Assembly (NCBI RefSeq): GCF_900109705.1 | Contig: NZ_FOAI01000014.1 | Span: forward strand, 1-64,000 | Length of the DNA: 64,000 bases | DNA from: Roseivivax marinus | GTDB lineage: Bacteria; Pseudomonadota; Alphaproteobacteria; Rhodobacterales; Rhodobacteraceae | Reading direction: 5' to 3' | In this document: positions 35,116 to 44,019 of the stretch, in pieces | Layout: every line of letters begins with the position of its first letter | Position numbering within the stretch: the first letter of the stretch is position 1 | Position numbers and translations under genes: made by a program | Notes under the pieces: model-generated | The model's database searches: none | Told to the model about the DNA's origin: nothing | Seen by the model: the letters and a program-made list of their open reading frames with translations, nothing else

Positions 35116-35715
35116 ATGAATCAGGACCTCGTCCTCGCATCAGCCTCCGCCATTCGCGCCGAGATGCTTCGAAACGCAGCCGTGCCGCACCGAATCGTTC
35201 CGGCACGAATCGACGAGGACGCCGTTCAGGCCGCCCTCGCAGCCGAGAATGCCTCCCCCCGAGACACCGCCGACGCCCTTGCGGAGACGAAGGCGCGAAA
35301 GGCGGCGCACAAGGAGCCGGGGGCGCTGGTCCTCGGCTGTGACCAAATCCTTGCCTGCGACCGTGAAGTCTTTGTTAAGCCGGACAGCCGCGACGCGGCA
35401 GCGGAACAAATCCGCGCGCTGTCGGGGAGGACGCACCATCTTCTTTCGGCGGCGGTGCTCTACGAGGACGGGGAACCGGTCTGGCGCCACGTCGGCGTCG
35501 CGCGGCTGACCATGCGCGACGTCGGCGAGGCCTACCTGTCGGAGTATCTCGACCGGAACTGGCCGGATGTCGCCACCTCGGTCGGCGGCTACAAGCTGGA
35601 GCGCGAAGGCGTGAGGCTGTTCACCCGGATCGAGGGTGACCACTTCACCATCCTCGGCCTGCCCCTTCTGGAACTCTTGAACCATCTGACACTTCGGGGC
35701 TTTCTTCCGTCATGA
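35116..35715 (+). CDS. maf: Maf-family nucleotide pyrophosphatase
   Basis: A 199-residue Maf/YhdE-like pyrophosphatase that hydrolyses non-canonical or modified nucleoside triphosphates. The N-terminal LVLASASAIRAEMLRNA is the family's S-x-S-x-x-R-x-x-L loop with Ala/Ile variation; the lid VLGCDQIL and the catalytic Asp/Glu of KAAHKEPGALVLGCDQ and GYKLEREGVRLF are present. The ATG at 35116 follows the presumed origin, and aroE overlaps the end by four bases. It is the first gene of a maf-aroE-coaE-dnaQ run. Confidence 0.88.
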   Translation: MNQDLVLASASAIRAEMLRNAAVPHRIVPARIDEDAVQAALAAENASPRDTADALAETKARKAAHKEPGALVLGCDQILACDREVFVKPDSRDAAAEQIRALSGRTHHLLSAAVLYEDGEPVWRHVGVARLTMRDVGEAYLSEYLDRNWPDVATSVGGYKLEREGVRLFTRIEGDHFTILGLPLLELLNHLTLRGFLPS

Positions 35716-36557
35716 GTAGCGACAGCCCCCTGCCCCGGATCCCGCTGGCCGGCGTGATCGGCCACCCGATCGCGCATTCGCGGTCGCCACGCCTGCATGG
35801 CCACTGGTTGCGCAAATACGGGCTGCCCGGGCATTACGTGCCGCTCGACGTGGCGCCGGGGCGGCTGGAGGACGTGATCCGGCTGATGCCGGAAATGGGG
35901 TTCGTCGGCGCCAACGTGACCATCCCGCACAAGGAGCGCGCTCTCGAGATCGTTGACCTTGTTACGGACCGTGCGACGCTGATCGGGGCGGTGAACACGC
36001 TGATCTTCCGCAAGGACGGAAAGATCCACGGCGACAACACGGACGGCTACGGATTTCTCGCCAACCTTCGGCAGCAGGTGCCGGACTGGCAACCGGATGC
36101 AGGTCCGGCGGCAATCCTCGGTGCGGGCGGTGCGGCCCGGGCGGTTCTGGCGTCTCTGCTCGAAGCTGGTGTCCCGGAGATCCTGCTGACCAATCGCACT
36201 CGCCTTCGCGCCGACGCGCTGCGTGAGGATTTCGGCCACCGCGTCCGCGTCGTGGACTGGGTCCAGGCCGGAAATATGCTCGACGACGCGGCCCTCGTGG
36301 TGAATACGACCTCGCTCGGGATGGTCGGCAAGGCCGAGCTTCGCGTGCCGCTCGACGGCCTGCGGCGCGGCACGGTGGTGTGCGATCTGGTGTATGCGCC
36401 GCTCGAAACGCGGCTGTTGCGGGTGGCGGCGGAACAGGGTGCGACGCCGGTGGACGGGCTGGGCATGTTGCTGCATCAGGCCGTGCCGGGCTTCGAACGC
36501 TGGTTCGGGATGCGTCCCGAAGTGGACGAGACGGTGCGCGCGGCGGTTCTGCGATGA
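35712..36557 (+). CDS. aroE: Shikimate dehydrogenase
   Basis: A 281-residue NADP-dependent reductase of the aromatic amino acid pathway (3-dehydroshikimate to shikimate). The substrate site GVIGHPIAHSRSPRLHG (about 14-30), NVTIPHKERAL with the catalytic Lys, the dinucleotide loop ILGAGGAARAVLASL and the NRT motif are all present. It overlaps maf and coaE by four bases each, so the three are translationally coupled. Confidence 0.96.
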   Translation: MSSDSPLPRIPLAGVIGHPIAHSRSPRLHGHWLRKYGLPGHYVPLDVAPGRLEDVIRLMPEMGFVGANVTIPHKERALEIVDLVTDRATLIGAVNTLIFRKDGKIHGDNTDGYGFLANLRQQVPDWQPDAGPAAILGAGGAARAVLASLLEAGVPEILLTNRTRLRADALREDFGHRVRVVDWVQAGNMLDDAALVVNTTSLGMVGKAELRVPLDGLRRGTVVCDLVYAPLETRLLRVAAEQGATPVDGLGMLLHQAVPGFERWFGMRPEVDETVRAAVLR

Positions 36558-37138
36558 CGTTCCGTCTCGGCCTGACCGGATCGATCGGCATGGGCAAGTC
36601 GAGCACGGCGTCCATGTTCGCCGACGCCGGCTGCGCGATCTGGGATGCGGATGCGGCGGTGCACCGCCTTTACGGCGAAGGTGGCGCGGCGGTCGAACCG
36701 CTGCGCGCTCTGTTTCCGGAGGCGATCATCGACAATGCCGTCTCGCGCGCGGCGCTAAAGACAGAGATCGCCGCGGACCCCTCCGCGCTCAAGCGGATTG
36801 AGGAAGTGGTCCATCCCCTTGTTAGGGCGGACCGCGCGGCTTTCGCGGAGCAGACAAGAGCGGACATCGCCGTGTTCGACATCCCGCTTCTTTTCGAGAC
36901 CGGGAGCGAGGAAGAGATGGATGCCGTCGCCGTCGTGAAGGTTTCACGTGAAACGCAAGCCGAGCGCGTGCTCGCCCGCGGCACCATGTCCGAAACGGAG
37001 TTCGAGGCGATCCGCGCCAAGCAGATGCCCAGCGACGAAAAGTGCGCCCGCGCACATTTCGTCATCGACACCACGACTCTTGAGACCGCCCGGCGGGACG
37101 TGGCACATGTTCTGAAGAGCATCCGACGCGAGGCCTGA
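36554..37138 (+). CDS. coaE: Dephospho-CoA kinase
   Basis: A 194-residue kinase of the last CoA step. The P-loop is GLTGSIGMGKSSTASMF (about 6-22), and the DADAAVH and HPLVRADRA segments, followed by VFDIPLLFETG, complete the family pattern. It starts inside the aroE stop (ATGA) and ends three bases before dnaQ. A parS-like 16-mer lies in the gene and encodes V-S-R-E-T, as in rsmG. Confidence 0.95.
   Translation: MTFRLGLTGSIGMGKSSTASMFADAGCAIWDADAAVHRLYGEGGAAVEPLRALFPEAIIDNAVSRAALKTEIAADPSALKRIEEVVHPLVRADRAAFAEQTRADIAVFDIPLLFETGSEEEMDAVAVVKVSRETQAERVLARGTMSETEFEAIRAKQMPSDEKCARAHFVIDTTTLETARRDVAHVLKSIRREA
36940..36955. other. parS-like site (14/16, perfect core)
   Basis: GGTTTCACGTGAAACG keeps the full inner 14-base palindrome of parS and differs only at the two outer bases. 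It lies within coaE, about 2 kb to the right of the presumed origin, on the opposite side from the other sites. Confidence 0.72.
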
Positions 37139-37141
37139 GAT

Positions 37142-37831
37142 ATGCGAGAGATCGTTCTCGATACCGAGACCACGGGCTTCGACCCCGAAACCGGCGACCG
37201 GATCGTCGAGATCGGCGCGGTCGAGCTGTGGAACCACGTGGCCACCGGGCGGACCTACCACCAGTATATCAACCCCGAGCGGGGTATGCCGCAGGAGGCC
37301 TTCGAGGTTCACGGCCTCGGCGACGACTTCCTGCGCGACAAGCCCGTGTTCGCCAAGATCGCGGACGAGTTCCTGGCGTTCGTGGGTGACGCGACGCTGG
37401 TGATCCACAATGCGCCGTTCGACATGAAATTCCTCAATGCCGAGCTGCGCTGGTGCAAGCGGAAGCTCCTGCCGATAGAGCAAGCGCTGGATACCGTGGC
37501 GATGGCGCGGAAGAAGTTTCCCGGAAGCCCGGCGTCGCTCGATGCGCTGTGCCGTCGTTTCGCCATCGACAACTCGTCGCGGACGTTGCACGGCGCGCTT
37601 CTGGACTCCGAGATTCTGGCCGAGGTCTACCTCGAACTGATCGGCGGCAAGCAGCCCGATTTCGGGTTGTCGCAAAGCCAGTCGTCCGGGGCTGCCGCGG
37701 CGGCCGATGCCGACTGGCGCCCGCGTCCGCGGCCCGAGCCTCTGCCGTCCCGGATCACGGACGAAGAAAAGGCGGCTCACGCCGCCTTTGTCGAGAAGCT
37801 CGGGGACAAGGCCCTCTGGGCCCGGACCTGA
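37142..37831 (+). CDS. dnaQ: DNA polymerase III epsilon subunit
   Basis: A 229-residue proofreading 3'-5' exonuclease. Exo[25 protein letters not shown] (with the D-x-E), Exo[16 protein letters not shown] and Exo[18 protein letters not shown] are all intact. A C-terminal tail of about 55 residues follows for contact with the polymerase subunit. It is three bases after coaE and seven bases from the convergent secB stop; a CCTGATCC/GGATCAGG inverted repeat spans the dnaQ stop. Confidence 0.95.
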   Translation: MREIVLDTETTGFDPETGDRIVEIGAVELWNHVATGRTYHQYINPERGMPQEAFEVHGLGDDFLRDKPVFAKIADEFLAFVGDATLVIHNAPFDMKFLNAELRWCKRKLLPIEQALDTVAMARKKFPGSPASLDALCRRFAIDNSSRTLHGALLDSEILAEVYLELIGGKQPDFGLSQSQSSGAAAAADADWRPRPRPEPLPSRITDEEKAAHAAFVEKLGDKALWART

Positions 37832-37838
37832 TCCCGGA

Positions 37839-38357
37839 TCAGGCCTGGCCGGAGGATTCGCCCGATGCCGCCTGCGCCTGCTGGCGGCGCTGGATCTCGG
37901 AGCGGTAGAGCTGCACGAAATCGATGGTCTCGAGGTTCAGCGGCGGGAAGCCACCGTCACGCGAGATGTCGGACACGATGCGGCGGACGAACGGGAACAG
38001 CATCCGCGGGCACTCGATCAGAAGGAAGGGATGCAGCTGGTTCTCGGGCACGTTCTCGATATGGAAGATGCCGGCGTATTCCAGTTCCATCAGGAACAGC
38101 TGGTCGCCCGAGCCCTTCGCCTTGCTGTCGATCTTGAGCTTCATGACCACTTCGTACTGGTGGTCGGGCTGGCGCTTTTTCGCGTCCAGGTTCACCTGCA
38201 CCTGCACGTCGGGCTGCGCTTCGCCCTTGGTGCCCTTCTGGGCAAGGATGTTCTCGAACGACAGGTCGCGGATGTATTGCGCCAGCACGTTCATCTTGAT
38301 CTGCGGGGCCTGCTCGGCGGCCCCGTTCTCGGTCGGATTGGTGGTCGTGTCGCTCAT
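37839..38357 (-). CDS. secB: Protein-export chaperone SecB
   Basis: A 172-residue tetrameric export chaperone that delivers precursors to SecA. The NVLAQYIRDLSFENI segment (about 24-38), the QVQVNLDAKKR block, ENVPENQLHPFLLIECPRMLFPFVRRIV and GGFPPLNLETIDFVQLY are typical. The C-terminal tail is polar. It is convergent with dnaQ and leads fxsA on the same strand by about 55 bases, possibly as separate transcripts. Confidence 0.95.
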   Translation of the reverse strand: MSDTTTNPTENGAAEQAPQIKMNVLAQYIRDLSFENILAQKGTKGEAQPDVQVQVNLDAKKRQPDHQYEVVMKLKIDSKAKGSGDQLFLMELEYAGIFHIENVPENQLHPFLLIECPRMLFPFVRRIVSDISRDGGFPPLNLETIDFVQLYRSEIQRRQQAQAASGESSGQA

Positions 38358-38412
38358 GTCGAGGTTCCCTGAAATTCGGTCCCGACTGGCTTAGCAACAC
38401 TCCCGCGTCGGC

Positions 38413-38946
38413 TCAATGCTTGGTCCAGCCCGAGCCCTGATGTGTCGGCCGCTTGGACTGTGGCGTCACCTCTTCATATTCGGCGTCGATGACGTCGGGC
38501 CGACCACGCGATCCGTCGCGGCGCGGACCGTGCGGACCGCCCTGCCCCGGCCGCGCGCCGAACGGGTCGCCCGGGCCAGGCCCCATGCCGGCCCGCGACA
38601 CCTTCACGTGTTTCTTGGCGCACCGCATCGCCGCCAGCCGGACCGGAGGCGTCAGGAGCGCAAAGCCCACGATGTCGGTGAAGAAACCTGGCGTCAGCAG
38701 CAGTGCACCGGCGAACAGGATCATGGCGCCGTGGGCGATCGGCTCGGTCGGGTCAGACAGGTCGTTGAACGACCGCTTGATGTCCCGCATCGCGAGCGCA
38801 CCCTGCGATCGGACCAGCGCGGTGCCGAGCAACGCGGTCAGCACCACGATGCCGAGCGTCGGCCACAGGCCGATCAGCCCGCCGACCTGAATGAACAGCG
38901 CGATTTCCACCAGCGGAACCGCGAGAAACGCTACGAATAGCCACAT
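38413..38946 (-). CDS. FxsA-family membrane protein
   Basis: A 177-residue inner-membrane protein. Three or four hydrophobic segments in the first 110 residues (VEIALFIQVGGLIG near 12-26, TLGIVVLTALLGTALVRSQG near 30-49, and FAGALLLTPGFFTDIVGFALLTPPVRL near 80-106) match FxsA (suppressor of F exclusion), including the TALLGTALVRSQG signature. A Gly/Pro-rich tail of about 60 residues follows. The ATG at 38946 has AGGAGG eight bases before it. Function is unknown. Confidence 0.85.
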   Translation of the reverse strand: MWLFVAFLAVPLVEIALFIQVGGLIGLWPTLGIVVLTALLGTALVRSQGALAMRDIKRSFNDLSDPTEPIAHGAMILFAGALLLTPGFFTDIVGFALLTPPVRLAAMRCAKKHVKVSRAGMGPGPGDPFGARPGQGGPHGPRRDGSRGRPDVIDAEYEEVTPQSKRPTHQGSGWTKH

Positions 38947-39058
38947 GCCGAACGGCCTCCTATCCACGGCGGCGCCGGTAGACTTGGCACCGCCCAGCCC
39001 CTACATAGGAGCGCGACCCATTGCTTTCCATGCACCCCGATCCCGACACGAGGCGCTA

Positions 39059-39718
39059 ATGAACTCCCCCATTCTACAGCTTCTGGTACTTGCCGGGATC
39101 GCCGTGTTCCTCATCCTGCGGCTGAAGAACGTCCTCGGCACCCGTGAAGGGTACGAGAAGCCGCCCGCCCCGCCCACCAGTGCGCCGCGCAGCGACCGGC
39201 GCGATTTCGAGGTGATCGAGGGCGGACCGGACCGGGACATCGTCGATCACGTCCCCGAAGGAAGCGAGACCGCGAAGGCGCTTGCCCAGATGAAGAAGGC
39301 CGAGCCCTCCTTCGGCGTCGCCGACTTCCTCTCCGGCGCACGCGGCGCCTACGAGATGATCCTGATGGCGTTCGAGCGGGGCAAGATCGACGAGATCGAG
39401 CCGTTCCTGTCCCAAGACGTCTACGACAGCTTTGCCGAGGTGGTCGCCGCACGCGAGGCACAGGGCCTGACCATCGAGGCCGAGTTCGTCGGCGTCCGCG
39501 AGACGAAGCTGGTCGAAGCGACCTACGAGGACGATATGGGGCACGCCGAGATCACCGTGCGCTTCACCGGCGAACTCACGCAGGTCGTGAAGGATGCCGA
39601 GGGACAGGTGGTCGAAGGCAGCGCGACGCAGGTTAAGCGCCAGCGTGACGTGTGGACCTTCGCCCGTCGCGTGGGCTCGGACGATCCGAACTGGCAACTC
39701 GTCGCCACGGGCGAATGA
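39059..39718 (+). CDS. Tim44-domain membrane protein
   Basis: A 219-residue protein with an N-terminal membrane anchor (about 4-20, ILQLLVLAGIAVFLILR) and a C-terminal Tim44-like domain (about 85-219: FGVADFLSGARGAYEMILMAFERGKIDEIEPFLSQDVYDSFAEV). This is the bacterial TimA/Tim44 relative, thought to help membrane protein biogenesis. It is divergent from fxsA and overlaps mltA by four bases, as in other Rhodobacterales. Confidence 0.86.
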   Translation: MNSPILQLLVLAGIAVFLILRLKNVLGTREGYEKPPAPPTSAPRSDRRDFEVIEGGPDRDIVDHVPEGSETAKALAQMKKAEPSFGVADFLSGARGAYEMILMAFERGKIDEIEPFLSQDVYDSFAEVVAAREAQGLTIEAEFVGVRETKLVEATYEDDMGHAEITVRFTGELTQVVKDAEGQVVEGSATQVKRQRDVWTFARRVGSDDPNWQLVATGE

Positions 39719-40800
39719 CGACACGGTTCGGCGCGGTCCTCGCAGCTTGGGTCGGCGTGCTGTCCGTGGACAGCGTGTCGGCCGACGATGCCGAGGAGCT
39801 TCCCGCGCCGCCGCATCATGCCATCCTCGATTTCGATGATCTCGATGGCTGGGCCGAAGACGACCACGCCGCGGCGCTGGAGGCCTTTCTCGTCACGTGT
39901 GGCGACCTGAGGGATCCCGATTGGCGCGCATTGTGCGGCCTCGCCGAGGATCACCGTGACGACGCCCGCCTGTTCTTCGAGCTGTTTTTCCGTCCGGTGA
40001 TGATCACCGATGGCGCCCGCGACAATCCCGAAGGCCCCGCCCTGTTCACCGGCTATTTCGAACCCGAGCTGACCGGATCTCCGGAAGAGACGGAGCGCTT
40101 TCGCTATCCGCTTTATCAGATGCCGGACGAAGCCCGCGACGCCCAGCCCTGGCTGTCGCGCCGTGATATCCTGACGACGGATGCGCTTGCCGACCGAAAT
40201 CTCGAGATCGCCTGGGTTGATGATCCGGTCGAGCTGTTTTTCCTGCAAATCCAGGGGTCCGGGCGCATCCGCTTTCCCGACGGCCGCGTGATCCGCGTGG
40301 GTTATGGCGGCGCGAACGGTCACGAATACAAGTCGATCGGTCAGGAACTCGTCCGCCGCGGCACCTACGAGGCGCATGAGGTCTCGGCCGAAACGATCAA
40401 GAACTGGGTGCGCGAGAATCCCGAGGACGGCGAGGAGCTTCTGTTCCACAATCCATCCTACGTCTTCTTCCGCGAGGTCAGCGAGGTGCCTGCGGATCGC
40501 GGTCCGCTGGGGGCCATGAACCGCTCGGTCACGCCCATGCGCACGATCGCCGTCGATTCCGAGTACACCCCGCTCGGCGCACCGGTCTGGATCGAGAAAT
40601 CCGGCCGCACGGAGCTGAATCGCTTGATGGTCGCGCAGGACACCGGGTCCGCGATCAAGGGTGCACAGCGTGCGGACGTGTTTGTCGGCACCGGCGACGA
40701 GGCGGGACAGGAGGCTGGCACATTCCGCGATCCGGGTCGCATGGTGGTGCTGCTGCCGATCCAGCGCGCCTACGCCCTGCTGCCGGATCTCGTGCAATGA
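39715..40800 (+). CDS. mltA: Membrane-bound lytic murein transglycosylase A (MltA)
   Basis: A 361-residue exported peptidoglycan lytic transglycosylase. It starts MTTRFGAVLAAWVGVLSVDSVSADD (signal peptide about 1-23; no lipobox, so it may not be a lipoprotein as E. coli MltA is). The catalytic 3D domain FTGYFEPELTGS ... QDTGSAIKGAQRADVFVGTG contains the essential Asp. It overlaps the Tim44-domain gene and the smr gene by four bases each. Confidence 0.92.
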   Translation: MTTRFGAVLAAWVGVLSVDSVSADDAEELPAPPHHAILDFDDLDGWAEDDHAAALEAFLVTCGDLRDPDWRALCGLAEDHRDDARLFFELFFRPVMITDGARDNPEGPALFTGYFEPELTGSPEETERFRYPLYQMPDEARDAQPWLSRRDILTTDALADRNLEIAWVDDPVELFFLQIQGSGRIRFPDGRVIRVGYGGANGHEYKSIGQELVRRGTYEAHEVSAETIKNWVRENPEDGEELLFHNPSYVFFREVSEVPADRGPLGAMNRSVTPMRTIAVDSEYTPLGAPVWIEKSGRTELNRLMVAQDTGSAIKGAQRADVFVGTGDEAGQEAGTFRDPGRMVVLLPIQRAYALLPDLVQ

Positions 40801-41402
40801 AGAAGGGCCGCCGTCCCCGCCGCGACGAGCTCGACCTCTGGAACCAGGTGGCGCGGACCGCGCACAAGATGCCCGGTCGGCCGGAGCCCGCGCCCAGCCG
40901 CAGCCCGACCCCGACTCGGCGCGGCGGCGCGTCCGAAGAGCCCGAGCGGACCCCCACCGATATCCCGTCCGCGTTCGGGGTGGGCGCCCGTGCACCGGCG
41001 CGCAACTCGGTGGCGCTGCCGCAATCGACCTCGGACCGGCTGGCTCGAAGCCGCGTGGACATGGACGCCAAGTCCTACGGCCGCATGAAACGCGGCAAGC
41101 TGGTGCCCGAAGCACGGATCGACCTCCACGGCATGACGCTGGACGAGGCGCATCCGGCCCTCGTCGGCTTCATTCTGTCGTCGCACACGCGCGGCCTGCG
41201 GCTGGTGCTGGTCATCACCGGCAAGGGCCAGCGCGAGGATCCCTACGATCCGATGCCGCGGCGGCGGGGTGTGCTGAAGTCGCAGGTGCCGCAATGGCTG
41301 AAAATGCCGCCGCTCGGCCCCGTCGTGCTTCAGGTGACCGAGGCGCATATCCGGCACGGCGGCCAGGGCGCGCTCTACGTGTACCTGCGCCGGCGGCGCT
41401 GA
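40797..41402 (+). CDS. Smr-domain protein
   Basis: A 201-residue protein. The first 90 residues are a basic, proline-rich region without a domain, then the Smr domain (about 103-200): DLHGMTLDEAHPALVGFIL, LVLVITGKGQRED, LKSQVPQWLKM and the terminal GALYVYLRRRR. Stand-alone Smr proteins are nucleases or RNA-binding proteins; the DLHG motif of the catalytic site is kept. It is the last gene of the tim44-mltA-smr operon and is convergent with bchO across 63 bases. Confidence 0.9.
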   Translation: MKKGRRPRRDELDLWNQVARTAHKMPGRPEPAPSRSPTPTRRGGASEEPERTPTDIPSAFGVGARAPARNSVALPQSTSDRLARSRVDMDAKSYGRMKRGKLVPEARIDLHGMTLDEAHPALVGFILSSHTRGLRLVLVITGKGQREDPYDPMPRRRGVLKSQVPQWLKMPPLGPVVLQVTEAHIRHGGQGALYVYLRRRR

Positions 41403-41465
41403 AGACCGAACGACGCTCGCCTGTAGTTCCCTGTTCAGGCTCTCGGCTTGGCCTGCCGCTTCGTC

Positions 41466-42338
41466 TCAGCCGCTCGGGATCAGCGTCGCGCTCAGATGGC
41501 GCGCGATCCGCTCGGCGGCGAGGTCAGGCGCCTCCTCGTGCGCGAGATGACCCAGCCAGGCCAGCCATGTGCACGCGGCGTCCGGCATCTTCGCGGCCGC
41601 GGTCTCGGTCGTTTCCGGCGGCACGGTCCTATCCTCGGCGCCGAGCAGGAACAGGCAGGGAGATCTGATCTTCGGGAGGTCCGGCAGAAGCCCCTGCAAC
41701 GACCACTGCGACATCATCAGCAATGCGCCCTCGACATGCGCCCGGTCCTGCAGCAGCCGCCGGTAGAGCGCCACGCCTTCGGGGGAGAGGTGCGAGCCCG
41801 TTCCGGCAAGAAGCGACTCGACCCGGGCGGGCGACACCACGGCCATGCGGATCAGGCTGGTCGCGAAGGGCGTCACGGCGATGGTCCGCGCGAGCATGGG
41901 GAACAGGACGCCGGCGATCCCACGGAACGGCTCGAGCGCCGGGTTGAAGCCCACGATCGGCACCCGCCAGCCCGCCCGGCGCACCAGTGCGAGCGCCACC
42001 GCCGCACCGGCGGAATGGCCGACGATGGCGCGCGGGTGCCAATCCTCGTGCCGGATCAACCGGTCGAGATCCTCTGCCATGAACGGCAGCGAGGACCGGA
42101 ACCGGGTCGAGAGCCGCGAGAAACCGTGCCCCGGCAGGTCCACGGCGATGCATCGGTAGCGGTCGGCGAGCAACGGCATGATATCCCGCCAGGAATGGGT
42201 CGCGCCGCCCGCGCCGTGCAGGAACAGCAGGTCCGGCCCCTCGCCCATGATCTGGACATGCCATCGGTGAGGACGCACGGCGATCTGGCGTGAGCACTCG
42301 GCATGGGGCCAGCCGGTGAGGTCCGCAGGATAGTCCAT
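41466..42338 (-). CDS. bchO: BchO alpha/beta hydrolase of bacteriochlorophyll synthesis
   Basis: A 290-residue alpha/beta hydrolase whose position beside bchID identifies it as BchO, a putative magnesium-chelatase accessory protein. The oxyanion segment LFLHGAGGATHSW (about 38-50) and nucleophile IVGHSAGAAVALALV (about 112-126) are present, with a late His (WLGHLAHEE). The start could be ATG 42338 or ATG 42362, which overlaps bchD; I took the shorter form. It is the last gene of the crtA-bchI-bchD-bchO run. Confidence 0.87.
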   Translation of the reverse strand: MDYPADLTGWPHAECSRQIAVRPHRWHVQIMGEGPDLLFLHGAGGATHSWRDIMPLLADRYRCIAVDLPGHGFSRLSTRFRSSLPFMAEDLDRLIRHEDWHPRAIVGHSAGAAVALALVRRAGWRVPIVGFNPALEPFRGIAGVLFPMLARTIAVTPFATSLIRMAVVSPARVESLLAGTGSHLSPEGVALYRRLLQDRAHVEGALLMMSQWSLQGLLPDLPKIRSPCLFLLGAEDRTVPPETTETAAAKMPDAACTWLAWLGHLAHEEAPDLAAERIARHLSATLIPSG

Positions 42339-42342
42339 TCGC

Positions 42343-44019
42343 TCAGGTCCCCAGGGCGGCATCGAGGCCGGATTTCAGCCGGTGGGCATCGGCGCGCGGC
42401 AGGGCGAGGCATGGCAGGCCCATCGCGGCTGCCAATTCAGCCAGTTCCGGCCGGGGGCGGGCGCCGGTGTCGATTACCGCGCCGTCGAGGCCAAGCGCGC
42501 GGATCCTCTGCGCCGCGGCGCGGGCATCGTCCATCGCGGCGGCCCGGTCCTGCGCCCCCGAGAGCGCGACGTTCGCGCGCCCGTCGGTCAGAAGGGCGAG
42601 CGCGGGCGCCTGCCCCGCGCGCCGGGCGCGGTCCGCGACGGCCCGTGCCGCATCCAGTCCTGCGGCCAACGGCGTGGCCCCCCCACCCGGCAGCGCCGCG
42701 AGACGGCGTTTCGCCTGCACGAGGGACCGCGTCGGCGGCAGAAGCAGATCGGCGCTGTCGCCGCGAAAGGCGATCAGGGCCACGCGGTCGCGCCGCGCGT
42801 AGGCATCGGCGAGCATCAGTTCGACCGCACCCTTGGCCTCGGCCATGCGGGCGAGTGCCGCCGAACCGGAGGCGTCCACGCAAAAGATGACCAGCCGCTC
42901 GGTACGTCGCTCGAACCGGCGAAGATGGATATCCGAGGCGCGGACAATCACCCCGGTGCGGTCGGGTGCTTCCTGCCGGCGCAGCGCCTGCCAGGGCACC
43001 GCGGCGCGGAGTGTCGCCACGAGGTCGATCCGCGCGCCGCCGTGGCGCCGTCCGGGCCGCGACGGCAACGGCCGGCCTCGTTGCGTTCCCTTGGCACGGG
43101 CGCCCTGCCCGGTCCCGGCGGCCCTGCGGGCGGCCCGTGATGCGCGGCTTTCCAGAACACCCGGCGGCAAGAGAGCGCGGACCGCGTCCAGCACGACCTC
43201 GGGCGGCGGCGCGTCCATCGGGTCTTCGTCTGCGGCATTCTCGGTCGGCTCGGTATCCGCCGGGTCGGGGCTCTCGTCGGGGGCCTCTTCGTGCTCTGGC
43301 GGCAGTTGCGTGGCGCGCGAGGCGTAGACCAGCGCGGCGGCGATCTGAAGGTCCTCTGCCGCGACGGCGTCGCGCTGGCACAGGGCCGCATGCGCGCGCG
43401 CGGCGGCCACCGCCAGAAGGACGGCGCGCAGCCCCGGAATACCCAGTTGAATTGCCGCGCCGGTCAACTCGCGAAGCCCGGCGTCGGGCACCGCGATGTC
43501 GGGCAGGCGGAGGCGCGCCCTGTCGATCTCGTCCTCGCCGAGGGCCACGTCGGCCATGTCGGCCGCCCGCACCTGCTCGAGGTCGAGGTGAAAGGCCAGC
43601 CGGTCGCACAGGCCCTCGGGCGCCGCCTCGTCCGGCTCCGCGCCTTCATCGAGCAACACCAGCGGACCCGCGCCGCGGTCGAGCGCCTGGCCGAGCCGCG
43701 CCGAAAGATCCGGCGGACAGCGTTCCGCCATTGACAGGATCACGGCACCCGCCCGATCCAGCACACCGGCGGTCTCGATCCGACGGCCCGCCGCGAGGCT
43801 CGCCCCGACGTCGACGCCGCCGAGAAGTTGCGCATCGTCGATGCCGGGCGTGATCCGATGCCAGGGCGTCAGCACCGACGGCAACCCCGCAAGAAATGCG
43901 TCCCGAACCGGGCCCGCCCGCGCGCGCAGATGTATCCCGCCAAGACCGGCGGGATCGACCGCGAGCATCGTCGCGGCCAGTTGGCCGGCGACCCACGGCT
44001 CGCGCGTATCCTGCCTCAT
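42343..44019 (-). CDS. bchD: Magnesium chelatase subunit D
   Basis: A 558-residue subunit of the ATP-dependent Mg-chelatase (Mg insertion into protoporphyrin IX). An AAA+-like N-terminal half lacks an intact Walker A, as expected for BchD, a very acidic Pro-rich linker (about 243-275) follows, and the C-terminal von Willebrand A domain has the MIDAS start DASGSAA. The start ATG 44019 overlaps the bchI stop by four bases. Confidence 0.94.
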   Translation of the reverse strand: MRQDTREPWVAGQLAATMLAVDPAGLGGIHLRARAGPVRDAFLAGLPSVLTPWHRITPGIDDAQLLGGVDVGASLAAGRRIETAGVLDRAGAVILSMAERCPPDLSARLGQALDRGAGPLVLLDEGAEPDEAAPEGLCDRLAFHLDLEQVRAADMADVALGEDEIDRARLRLPDIAVPDAGLRELTGAAIQLGIPGLRAVLLAVAAARAHAALCQRDAVAAEDLQIAAALVYASRATQLPPEHEEAPDESPDPADTEPTENAADEDPMDAPPPEVVLDAVRALLPPGVLESRASRAARRAAGTGQGARAKGTQRGRPLPSRPGRRHGGARIDLVATLRAAVPWQALRRQEAPDRTGVIVRASDIHLRRFERRTERLVIFCVDASGSAALARMAEAKGAVELMLADAYARRDRVALIAFRGDSADLLLPPTRSLVQAKRRLAALPGGGATPLAAGLDAARAVADRARRAGQAPALALLTDGRANVALSGAQDRAAAMDDARAAAQRIRALGLDGAVIDTGARPRPELAELAAAMGLPCLALPRADAHRLKSGLDAALGT

